NCBI RefSeq assembly: GCF_900496995.4
Contig: NC_044004.1
Location: 1,426,001 to 1,490,000, forward strand
DNA: 64,000 bases
Reading direction: 5' to 3'
Origin: Aquila chrysaetos chrysaetos
Lineage: Eukaryota > Chordata > Aves > Accipitriformes > Accipitridae
The position numbers and the translations under genes were made by a program. Of this stretch, positions 9,874 to 18,905 are shown piece by piece. The notes under the pieces are model-generated. The model was not told the origin of the DNA. It searched no databases and saw only the letters and a list, made by a program, of their open reading frames with translations. Numbering within the stretch: the first letter of the stretch is position 1; each line of letters opens with the position of its first letter.

Positions 9874-12800
9874 GTGAGCTGGAGGCATCGCCCACCCGGG
9901 GCTACCGGGACGCGGGTGGGGTGGGGGGGGGACGGGACGTGGGGCCCCTTAAGCGGCGGGGCCGAGGGGGTCCCGGGGGCAAAAAAAAACCAAACCTGTT
10001 GCTGCGGTGCCTGCGCGCCCAGCCGGTGTGCTGCGGGGGTTTGCACCCCCCGGTGCTCAGTGCGTTCGCACACCTGGTGTCAGAGTGCGTTTGCACACCC
10101 CGGGGTCTAGTGCGTTTGCACGCACAGGGTCTAGTGCACTTGCACACCCGGTGCCTAGTGCATTTGCACCCCCCCCCCGGTGCTCAGTGCCTTCGCACAC
10201 CCGGCGCTTAGTGCCTTTGCACACCGGTGCCGAGTGCGTTTGCACACTCCGGTGCTTAGTGCATTTACACACCGGTGTCGGAGTGAGTTTGCACGCCCCG
10301 GCGCTCAGTGCTTTTGCACACTCCGGTGTCGGAGTGCCTTTGCAAACCCCGGTGCGCTCCCGCAGCCCCGGAGCCGGCGTGCGGCGGCCTCGGTGCCGGT
10401 ACCGGTGGGCGGGCGGGGGGGGGGGGGGGGGGGGGGGGGCCGGGCAGCCCCTCGGCAGCTCCGCCTCGGCCGCCGCGGCCGGAGCGGGGGTCCCGGCCGG
10501 GCATCGCGGGGCTCCCGGGGCGGCCCCGCGGCCGGCGGAGCCGGGAGTTTGGGTTTCTCCTTCTCGGGAATGAAGGGGAAGATTGCGGTGGATCTCGGCT
10601 GGCCAGCGAGATTTTGTTTGATCTTACAGCTTGTCTCTCTCTTCCTTCTTTTTCTTTCCTTCTTTCTTTCTTTCCTTCTTTCTTTCTTTCCTTCTTTCTT
10701 TCTTTCTCTTTCTTTTCTTTCCTTCTTTCTTTCCTTCTTTTCTTTCCTTCTTTCTTTCTCTGTCTTTTCCTTCTTTCTTCTTCTCTGACTCTGTCTCCCT
10801 TTCCTTTACCTTTCTTTTCTTTCTCTCCTTTTCTGTCTCTCCCTTTCTTAGTTCCTCTTTCTATTCCATTCTCTGTATCCTTTTCCTTTCCTTTCCTTTC
10901 CTTTCCTTTCCTTTCCTTTCCTTTCCTTTCCTTTCCTTTCCTTTCCTTTCCTTTCCTTTCCTTTCCTCTCCTTTCCTTTCCTCTCCTCTCCTTTCCTCTC
11001 CTCTCCTCTCCTCTCCTTTCCCTTTTCCCCTCTCCTTTTCCCTCTCCTTTTCCCCTCTCCTTTTTCCCTTTCCTCTCCCTCCCCGGCCCCTCGCTGTCCC
11101 CCCCCGGGGGCCGGCCCGAAGCCCCCAGAAGGGTTCCCAACCTGGGTTATCAGCTCTCCGCGTTATCCATCCGTTCCCCACCAACCCCTCGCCTGGCTCC
11201 GGCGGCTCCGCCGGCGATTGCGGCCGCTGCCGGCGGCTCCCGGGGGCACCGGCCCGGCCCCCACCGCCCCCCCCGGTCCCGGTCCCGGTCCCGGTCCCGT
11301 CCCGGGAGCGGCCCCGGCCGGGGCTGCCCGCTCCGGCCCCGCTCCCCCCCGCCGCCCCCCGGCTCCGCTGCCTGCGCCGCCCCCGGCCCTTCCACCTGCC
11401 CGGCCTCCGAGCCGTCTCCCTTCCTGGCCTTTTCTTTCTTTTTCTTTTCTTTCGTTCTTTCGTTTCTTTCTGCCTTTTCTGTCTCTCTCTCTTTCTTTCC
11501 TCCCTCCCTCCCTCCCTCCTTTCTTTTTTCTTTCTTGCTTTCCCACTTTCCTCCTCTCTCACTTTCCTTCTCCCTTTCACTCTTTCTTTTCCTTCTTGTC
11601 TTTCTGTCTTCCTTTTCTTTCTTTCTCGCTTCTCCCTTTCTGTCTCTTTTCCCCCCTGACACTTTCTTAGGCTGTCTCCTCTTGTTTATCTTCTTTTTTC
11701 TCTCTTTCTCTCTGTTTTTTCCCTGCCTCCCCCCTTCTCTCTCTCTTTCTTTCCTCTTCCTCCTGCTCTCCCCATCCATCCCTTCTCCCTCTTTCCTTCT
11801 CTCCTTTCCCTTCCCCCTGTCCAACCCCACCATGGGACCGCAGGCAGCCGGGGAGGGAGCATGGCCACGGGTGCCGCGGTGCTCGGGAGCAGGGAAGGTG
11901 CCCAGGACCCCCCCAAGACCCCCTTGTCCATCCTTCCCGTGTCACAGGACGAGAGGGTCTCCCCAACATCCCCCCCCCAACCCTGGTCCCACAGAGGGGG
12001 AGCTGGGGGGGGGTGCCGGCGCGGGACCCTAACCTGGCTTTCTGTCCGCAGGGAGCGAGGTGTCCCAGGAAAGCCTGCTCCTCCACGGCCCCTTCGCCCG
12101 GAAACCCAAGCGCATCCGCACCGCCTTCTCGCCGTCGCAGCTCCTGCGGCTGGAGCGAGCCTTCGAGAAGAACCACTACGTGGTGGGCGCCGAACGCAAG
12201 CAGCTGGCCAGCAGCCTCAGCCTCTCCGAGACCCAGGTACCCGCTCGCCCGCCCCGCAGCCGTCGGTCCCACCGTCCGTCTGTCCCCTCCGCCGGTGGGA
12301 ACGGCTCGGCATCGGGCGGCCGACGCCGAACCCGCGCGGGGCTCGGGCTGCGCTCTGCCAAATCCCAGCTGGGTTTGTCCAGGAATCCCGCGTGGAAACG
12401 GCGGCCGAACCGTGCGGGTTCGCGTGGGCTCGGGGTTGGTTGGGGTTTTTTTTTGCCACGGTGTTCGGTCGGTACGGTCATCCCCGGCGGGGCTCGAGGC
12501 TGGGAATGCAGGTCTCGCGTCGTGCCACGCTCCGGAGTGGTTTTCCGGTGTTATTTCTTACTTGCTTGGGGTGTTTTTCCCAAGAGCAATATATGGTTTT
12601 AAAAATCCAGTTAAAAAAAGAACAGCAGTGTGAGACCCTTCCCCGCAGAGCTGCAAAAAAGCGCCTCAGTTGTGCGGCTTTGGTTCCGTACACAAACACC
12701 GCCGTGCCCGAAAGTCAGGATGGGTGCAAAGACGGGTGCCTGCCAAAGGGCATTTATTTCAGCTGCAACTTTGTGATTTTTAGAAAAGACATTTCACGGG

Positions 12801-14134
12801 CGCTTAAAAATGATGAGACCCAGGAGGGCCGTAGGGCAGCAAAGGGAATGGAAAAGTGTAGGGTGCCGGGGGAAAACGGGGGAGTCGGGGCTGAGCATCT
12901 CTGTGCTTGTCCAAGCTCGGTGTCCTAGCTAACAGCTATTCCCAAACACTCTGGGCGAAGGTACGCTATTTCCCATAATATTCAGTAACTGAGTTGATGG
13001 AGAAAGTTTTCTCCAAATTCTGGCTAGGTAGTTTGGCCTATATTCTGAAATAATTCAATTTTTATCCTTTAATTTAATTGGAAAATAAAGCTGGAGCTGT
13101 GGGTGTTCCCGGCACCCGCCTGGCTCATCCTCGCCCAGGCTCTGCCAAGCAAAACCTCCAAATGCAGCTCTGCGAGAGGGAAGGTACCGGGAAGAAAATG
13201 TCACAGGGACGGCGGGAAACGGCAGGTTCGGATATCGGAGAGGATGGACCGAGCCCACAAAATCCAGAGGCTGTTTGTATCCTGATGCTGATGCTATCCC
13301 GACCCCCCCCAGCCCTGCGGCTCGCAGGGCATGGCAGTAGCTGGCACCCGGGCTCGGGTCCTTTCCTTGCTGCTTCTGTCACCTCTCCGGGCTGAAAATG
13401 ATGTTAAAGGAAAAAAAAAAAAAAACCAAAAAAACAAACAAACCCTGAAAGGTCAAAGAACAAACAGCAACTTGTCCGGGCGGAAAGGGCAGCTGCGGGG
13501 TGCCCGAGGGGGAGCTCAGTGAGTCCCTCGGATTTTACATCATTGCCCCGAGCCTGAATGCAATAATGCAATTTATTGGGGAATAAGCAGAGGCATCTGT
13601 CCCTAAATCCGGGTGGAGATTTAGAAATGGCAAGAGGCAATATAGATTTTTTTTTTTTTTTTTTTTTTTAATGCACTGCAGCTTATTTTGTAGTATGGTA
13701 TTTCCATGTTTTTGGAAAGCTGCTGCAGCCGCTCGGCGCAGGGTAATTCATCACCTGCGGGCAGGGAGCGAGTGCGGGTCAGGGCGGGAGGTGTTTGTGG
13801 GGGCCTGGGGCTGGTTCCCGGCGGGAAAGAGCATCAGGCCCGGCACGGGGGGATGGCAGCGAGTGTTGGCAAAGCGTCCCCAAAGGCAGCAGCAGTTGGC
13901 AGGGGGACCTGCGGGGCGGCAGGGAAGACTTTTTCCCTTTTGGCTTTGTGGCTTTAGAAAAAGAATCTTTAAAAAAAAATAAAAATCTTCTTTTAATGAC
14001 CTGGAGGGAAATAACCCCAATGGGCAGAGGGATGTGACATGGGATGGGTTTCAAATACCAGGACTGGCAGGGTGGGAGAGCCAGCCTGACCGGTGGCCGT
14101 GCCAAAAGCAGGGATTATTATTATTATTATTATT

Positions 14135-14179
<45 letters not shown>

Positions 14180-17100
14180 ATAATATATCCAGTGATGAAT
14201 CCTACACACACACAAACCTCCTGTGGAAAACCACCCCCCGACCTCGGTGACACGCATTCCCGGTGCGACACAGGTGTGTTTTCACCCACTGCAAACACCC
14301 AGCCCCACGTCCAAACCCACGGGTGGATGTGTTTTATTATTCCCCAGTGGATTTAGCTGTTCCGAGAAGGGGCTGCCGGTTATGGCTGTGCCTGGCCCTA
14401 TTTCCCAGCTGCTTTTCCTCCTGGAAAAGGGAGTTTTGCCCTTTGGGCTGTGCCCGCTCCTGGTCCCGCAGCCAGGGAGCAGAGCAACACCTGGAGCAGC
14501 CCAGGGGGAAGGTGAAAAGGGTACGGATACCTGCCCAGCATCAGGAAATGCCTTGGGATATAGGGTGGGGAAGGGCGGGGGTGTTTAACCCCTTCTCACC
14601 CTTTCTCCTACCAAGGAGCTGTATTAGTCTGGGATAAGACAGGCCCGTGCAACAACAACAACAACAAAAAAGGGAACGGGAGAAAATCCAGCAGCAGCAC
14701 AGAGTCCCGAAGGAAACGCCAAGTGTTCAATAAGTGGGATGAGGCTGGAAGATGCGTAGGGATGGCTCGGGGCGGGGGGGGGGGATGCAGGGTGGCCTGT
14801 GCGAGAGGAGCCCTGCGTGTTGGGATGACGCGGAGGGGGGGGACACGGGACACGACTCGGTGCGTGTGAGCCGGATGGCACAATGATGATGGTCGTCATG
14901 CCGCGGGGGTGCCAGGCAGCGTGGGTGCACCGGGGCTGGCGTGCCGGGGGTGGGATTCGTGTGCCGGGTAGATGGGGAGCGGGGAGCAGGAGGAGGAGGA
15001 GGAGGAAGGGGGGGGGGGTACCACGCTGCGTGCTGCGGTCCTGCCGGGCTGGCCGACACGGGCGGTCACGCTGCCGTGCCCATCGCCGGTGGCGTTGGGT
15101 CGCTTCACCTCCCCGGGGGGGGCGCGCCGGGCTGGGAAAGAACTTCCCTGAGTTAATTTTGCACGACGCAACCTGGCCGTCCGGGCAGAGCTTCTCCATC
15201 CCCGGCAGCGCGTGGTGCTAACCCCGCTCGGGGGGTCTCCAATCTGTCTTCCCAAAGCAAAGGCCTCACCCTGGCTCCTGCCAGGAGATTATGGAGATTA
15301 TGGAGATGCCGTATAGCCCAGTATCCACAGCAGCCCCGGCCGGTGGGTCGGGGCAGCCGGGCATCGAAGCCGCTCTGGCAGCAGCGGTAATAATTAACCG
15401 AGCGAATGCCTGGGAGTTAAGGGAGGAGAAAGATGCACGTCCCAGATACAGCCGGAGAGCAGCCGCACTGCAAAGCCTGGGGCTGGCAGTGGTCTGTCCA
15501 CCCCCTTCCAAGGACCGTCCCCAAACCCAAGCTTTTAAAAGTTTTGGGGTGTTTTCAGAAGAAAAGTCCCAGCTGGGACTACAGGCGTAGGCGAGGGTGC
15601 AGCTTGGGGAGCTCTGCTGCCCTTCGAGGCGGTGGCACATTCGGGTGACAGCACGGCACGAGCGGTGTCACCGTGTCTGGCCCCGAGCGATGACGGGGCT
15701 GGTCCCTCTCGGTCACCATCCAGACCCATCCCGGTGCTCTCAGCCCTCGGCAGGGTTTGGGTCATCGTCCAGGGGAGCTGCACATGAAGCCACCGGCTGT
15801 TAATTGTCCCCAGTTCGGTGACGGCAACGTCACCTTTCGGCCAGAGCTGATTCTCTGGGTGCTGTCGGCATCCCCGGAGCAGAGCGTGATTTCTTGGTGG
15901 ACGCGATGGCCCACAGGGTGTTGTTGCACGGGTGGGAGCGCATCGCGCGTGCAGGCGAAGCAGTGGACGGGAGCTGTGTTACGGAGGCGGGACCGGGATG
16001 CAGGAGCCGTCTGGGGACCGTCCCCATCCCGCAGCAGGAGCACGGGGACGGTGGTGACACCGGAGAGCAGGGCCAGTCCCGGGGAGCGGCTGGGCAGGGA
16101 CCCCGGGAGCATCACACCGGTCGGATGCACAAACACCCGGCATGACAACGGTTAATGCGGCGAGGGTTTGGGAAGGGATAAAACCCCCTGAGCTTGGGGG
16201 TTTAAACCAATTACTCTTGGAGTCAGGATGAGGCATCGTAGGGGGCAGCTTATCCCCCAGTTGCCCACTGTGAGGTTCTCACACTTCTCTCATTGTGGCT
16301 TCTGGCCTGTTGGAGCGAGGGATAACGGTATCGGAGTGGTCAGGGAGCCCATCCAGCCTGGAAACATCCCCGTTCCCGCAGCTGAAACAGTCGGGAAGCG
16401 CAGGGGAGCCTCATCCCGCAGGAGACGGCCGTACCCGGCTGGGTTTCTCCGAGCTGAACAGAGCTGGAGAGGAAAGGCTTTACGGGAGCCGCTTCACACC
16501 CACCCCTGATTTCCACAGAGCCTCACTCAAGCATCTTAATTGCTTTATGCCTTAGTTTCCCCTTCTATAATTTAGGGATAAGGCAACTTCCCTGCTCCCA
16601 GAGGGCTGAGAGCTTTAATTAAAGTTTGCAAAGTGCTTTGCAGTCGTTGAATGAAAGGCGCCAGCTCCGTATTGTTCCAGAAATGCCCCAAAGCTAGGAA
16701 AGCAAATGGTTTGAGTCCAGGGCGGTGGGGGGGGGGGGGGTTTATAATATATACCGGTGCCATAAAGCAGCTGTTTCAATAGACTAAGCATGCCTTGAAG
16801 TCAAGGGCTCGTACTGTGCTGGCTGCGCGGCACTCGGCAAGGGTTTGGCTCACCTGGGGAATGCGGCGAGGTGTGAACGCTGGCCTTCGCCTCGCTGCGA
16901 AAGGCTCCAGAGCAGCGAGCAAGCGTTGCCTGCAATTAATGCTGAAGGAGAAGGGGGGAAAAGGGGCGATGGGGGATGAGGTGCGGGTAAAGGCTTCAGC
17001 CTGGCCGGTAGCGAGCTGGCAGCGGCGGCCGAGCAGCGGCACCTAGTGTCTTGCGGGGCCTGGGAAGCCGGGCAGCATCCTGCACCGCTGCCTGCAGCAT

Positions 17101-18270
17101 CCCACATCCCATCTCCAGCATCCCGCATCCCATCTGCAGCATCCTGCACCGCTGCCTGCAGCATCCCGCATCCCATCTAGAGCATCCCGCACCGCTGCCT
17201 GCAGCATCCCGCATCCCCGGATGCAGCATCCCGCACCGCTGCCTCTGGCATCCCTCATCCCTCGCTGCAGCATCCCGCATCCCCGGCCGCACGGCATCCC
17301 ACACCACCGACCGCCTGGGCGCTTTCAGCATCCCAAACCGACCGCCGTGTCCGTGGTGCCGTGCTCCCGGCGCTGGCATCGAGGGCGTGCGGGGTCGGAG
17401 CAGGATGCTCGGGGCCTCGGGCAGGCGAGGAGGGCGTCATCTCCAAGGATGGAGACCCCGCTGCCCCTCCTGGGACAGCGTTTGACCACCATCACGGTGG
17501 AAAAGGTTTCCTGAAACCTAAATGTGGTAAATTAATTATCTATAATTGTAATTATAATCTATCTAGAATTAGCTACCTGGTTACATACAGGCCAGCCCAA
17601 GCGTAACGATGCCACCCTGGCCCTGGACACAGTTTCACGCTGGAGGAGTGGGGACGGCTCCGCGTGCCGTCCCACGTGGCCGTCGCAGACCTCGCCGCTG
17701 TGCGCAGCCCAGACACCGGGGTGATGGGCACCGGGTTGCGCTGCTGTAAGGGGGGTCCCGTGTGCCCGCTGGCCCCGCGTCTGAGGTGGGATTGAGTGTC
17801 CTTCACCCGTCTTGGGTTTCTCCAAGGCTGGGACGTGCAGCGAAGCGGAGCTGAGAGGCGGCAGCACCCCGCATCCTGCAACGTGCCGTGTTTGTCCCCC
17901 CCCCCCGTCCCACCTTGCCGCGGGCAGAGGGGAAACCGAGGCAGGGCAGGGTGGCCGTGGGAGCGCTCCTGGAGGGACGGGGACTTCTTTTTTTAGCGGT
18001 GTCCGAGGAAAACTGAGCTTGCTGCCCGGTTGCAGCACCGTCCCTCGCCGGGGCCGGCTGTGCCGGGACCCCCGCGAGCGCCCGTCTCTCCCTCTCGCCC
18101 AGGTAAAAGTGTGGTTCCAGAACAGGCGGACGAAATACAAACGTCAGAAGCTGGAGGAGGAAGGACCCGATTCGGATCAGAAGAAGAAAGGTTCCCACCA
18201 CATCAACCGATGGCGCCTCGCCACCAAGCAGTCGAGCGGAGAAGACATCGACGTCACCTCCAACGACTAA
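9504..18270 (+). CDS. EMX1: EMX1 homeobox transcription factor, spliced coding region (three exons)
   Basis: The spliced reading frame joins 9504-9873, 12052-12236 and 18103-18270 and gives 240 residues ending in the EMX signature DIDVTSND. Seen in the protein: an Eh1-like repressor motif FTIESLV at residues 10-16, an Ala-rich stretch around residues 40-60, a hexapeptide-like FYPWV motif at 108-112, and a 60-residue homeodomain at about 142-201. The homeodomain has the invariant W48, F49 and N51 equivalents at W189, F190 and N192, and Gln at position 50 (Q191). EMX1 is a nuclear DNA-binding factor of the dorsal telencephalon and cortical neurons (established for the family). EMX1 is preferred over EMX2 because the N terminus and [10 protein letters not shown] context match EMX1 and SFXN5 lies next door, as in mammals. 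The protein is somewhat shorter than the 257-residue mammalian form because the N-terminal Gly/Ala-rich insert is missing. All splice sites are canonical and the frame is intact. Confidence 0.97.
10036..10355 (+). repeat. Minisatellite in EMX1 intron 1 with hairpin-forming unit
   Basis: Roughly 11-12 imperfect copies of a 24-30 base unit of the form CCGGTGCTTAGTGCGTTTGCACACC. Each unit contains GTGC-N4-GCAC, a self-complementary 4-base stem. Units vary at the CTTA/GTCGG/CTCA position. Confidence 0.9.
10415..10439 (+). repeat. G25 homopolymer in EMX1 intron 1
   Basis: Twenty-five consecutive G, preceded by GGGCGGGC. It could form G-quadruplexes and is prone to sequencing error. Confidence 0.9.
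10630..11095 (+). repeat. Long polypyrimidine tract, (CTTT)n then (CCTTT)n then (CCTCT)n
   Basis: About 465 bases that are almost pure C/T on the sense strand, including about 100 bases of CCTTT repeats around 10881-10975. Long mirror-symmetric stretches can form H-DNA triplexes (established property of such tracts). Confidence 0.95.
11425..11830 (+). repeat. Second long polypyrimidine tract in EMX1 intron 1
   Basis: About 400 bases dominated by C/T with imperfect CTTT, CCCT and CTCT repeats. It ends about 220 bases before the exon 2 acceptor. Confidence 0.93.
12052..12236 (+). CDS. EMX1: EMX1 coding exon 2 (first two thirds of the homeodomain)
   Basis: The exon is preceded by a CCGCAG acceptor and followed by CAG|GTACCC. 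It encodes residues 124-185: the linker [17 protein letters not shown] and homeodomain positions 1-44 (PKRIRTAF through SLSETQ). The exon ends after homeodomain residue 44, the classical homeobox intron position. Its 185 bases restore frame exactly with the single leftover base of exon 1. Confidence 0.97.
14114..14179 (+). repeat. (TTA)n(TTG)n compound microsatellite
   Basis: About eight TTA units pass directly into about fourteen TTG units, in EMX1 intron 2. Confidence 0.95.
16727..16740 (+). repeat. G14 homopolymer
   Basis: Fourteen consecutive G in EMX1 intron 2. Confidence 0.85.
17071..17340 (+). repeat. GCATCC minisatellite in EMX1 intron 2
   Basis: About 12 units alternate between a 22-base form (CAGCATCCYGCACCGCTGCC) and a 20-base form (CAGCATCCCGCATCCCATCT). 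The last units are degenerate. It produces long open frames on both strands that should not be taken as genes. Confidence 0.9.
17525..17585 (+). promoter_or_regulatory. Short TAATTA-rich patch in EMX1 intron 2
   Basis: AAATTAATTATC, TAATTGTAATTATAATC and AGAATTAGC lie in 60 bases, about 520 bases before exon 3. These are homeodomain-type cores; autoregulation is possible but untested. Confidence 0.25.
18103..18270 (+). CDS. EMX1: EMX1 coding exon 3 (recognition helix and C-terminus)
   Basis: After a pyrimidine-rich GCCCAG acceptor the exon reads [21 protein letters not shown], the third (recognition) helix of the homeodomain. The acidic and basic tail follows, with [17 protein letters not shown] and the terminal [13 protein letters not shown] is at 18268-18270. 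The tail differs from the mammalian one only by conservative changes (for example SDQ for SEQ and SSGED for ANGED, from memory of the human protein). Confidence 0.97.
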   Translation, partial: VKVWFQNRRTKYKRQKLEEEGPDSDQKKKGSHHINRWRLATKQSSGEDIDVTSND

Positions 18271-18613
18271 GGCAGGGACAGGCTCCTGGTGCAGCCACCA
18301 TGGAGAGGAACCCGGGGGACGAAGGGGGGACACAGGCGGCATCACCGAACGAACTCTAAGGGACGTCACCCGAGCCGCCGCCGCCGCCGCTGCCTTTCCT
18401 CCGGGGTGCCCGGCCTGACCGGGGACCCACACCCCGTGTGTCCCCCCCCCCGCCCCCCCCCCAGTCACCCGGGGTATCCCTCGGAGGTGCTTTTCGGGAA
18501 GCTCCCGCCGCCAAGCCGAGGAGGAAGAGGAGGCTGCCAGGGCGCCCGCGGCCCCGGGGACGCGACCGCGCATCCTCCTCCGCGCTGGAAGCCGTCCGTC
18601 AGCCATGAGATCA

Positions 18614-18619
18614 AATAAA
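18614..18619 (+). terminator. Proximal EMX1 polyadenylation signal AATAAA
   Basis: Canonical AATAAA 344 bases after the stop codon. It is followed within about 40 bases by a T-rich region, which would give a short 3'UTR form. Confidence 0.45.
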
Positions 18620-18876
18620 AACGTCCTACCTAGAAGCTCAGTGTACCCAACCCCTTTTTCATTTTTCCTTCTTATTGTTATTTTTCGCCTTTTTTTTTTT
18701 TTTTTTCACCTCCCTCCTTTTCTCCATCCTTTTGGTTTTTTGTTTTTTTTTTGTTTTGTTTTTTTTTTTTTTTTTTTACACTGCTTTATTTTAATTTATT
18801 CTTTTATTTTTGTGCCTGTGTGCGTGCGTTCCCCGTCGTAGGTAGTCAGCAGCTGTAGTGTGTGTTACTGCGTGGT

Positions 18877-18882
18877 AATAAA
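18877..18882 (+). terminator. Distal EMX1 polyadenylation signal AATAAA
   Basis: Canonical AATAAA followed within about 25-50 bases by a GT-rich downstream element (CTGTCTGGTTGCC, then GGTGGAGGTGG). This is the stronger of the two candidate gene ends. Confidence 0.6.
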
Positions 18883-18905
18883 AAAGCAAAATGCGCTGGA
18901 AACCT

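Larger units (their letters stand above)
8240..9900 (+). promoter_or_regulatory. CpG-rich promoter region of EMX1
   Basis: CpG density is high on both sides of the EMX1 start, interrupted only by an A/T-rich insert at about 8860-9040. CpG-island promoters are usual for developmental homeobox genes. The boundaries are estimated by eye. Confidence 0.6.
9874..12051 (+). other. EMX1: EMX1 intron 1 (2,178 bp)
   Basis: GT-AG intron of phase 1. It is almost entirely low complexity: a minisatellite at 10036-10355, a 25-G run at 10415-10439, a C/T tract at 10630-11095, a GC-rich segment at 11095-11425, and a second C/T tract at 11425-11830. No extra exon is visible. Long open frames across it (Phe/Leu/Ser/Pro-rich on +, Lys/Glu/Arg-rich on -) are translations of these tracts. 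Confidence 0.9.
12237..18102 (+). other. EMX1: EMX1 intron 2 (5,866 bp)
   Basis: Phase 0 intron splitting the homeodomain between residues 44 and 45. It holds an AT-richer block at about 12930-13090 that could be regulatory, a T run near 13650-13670, a TTA/TTG microsatellite at 14114-14179, CpG-rich stretches, a 14-G run at 16727-16740, the GCATCC minisatellite at 17071-17340, and a short TAATTA-rich patch at about 17525-17580. No additional coding exon was found. Confidence 0.85.
18271..18905 (+). other. EMX1: EMX1 3' untranslated region
   Basis: The region runs from the stop codon to about 20 bases past the second AATAAA. It has a GCC-rich patch near 18375, C runs near 18440-18465, and several T-rich stretches between 18655 and 18800. 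The exact cleavage site is inferred. Confidence 0.65.

Noticed and set aside
9223-10211. Open frames reading through EMX1 exon 1 into intron 1
   Set aside because: The conserved EMX1 protein ends exon 1 at 9873 with a GTGAGC donor. The continuation encodes minisatellite sequence, and one of these frames is not the EMX1 frame.
10308-12032. A 574-codon open frame on the + strand and long - strand frames across the same region
   Set aside because: They are translations of the C/T tracts of EMX1 intron 1 (Phe/Leu/Ser/Pro on +, Lys/Glu/Arg/Gly on -) with no domain, and they run through sequence bounded by good EMX1 splice sites.
14051-14298. Frames with Asn, Ile, Val, Thr or Cys homopolymers
   Set aside because: They are translations of the TTA/TTG microsatellite.
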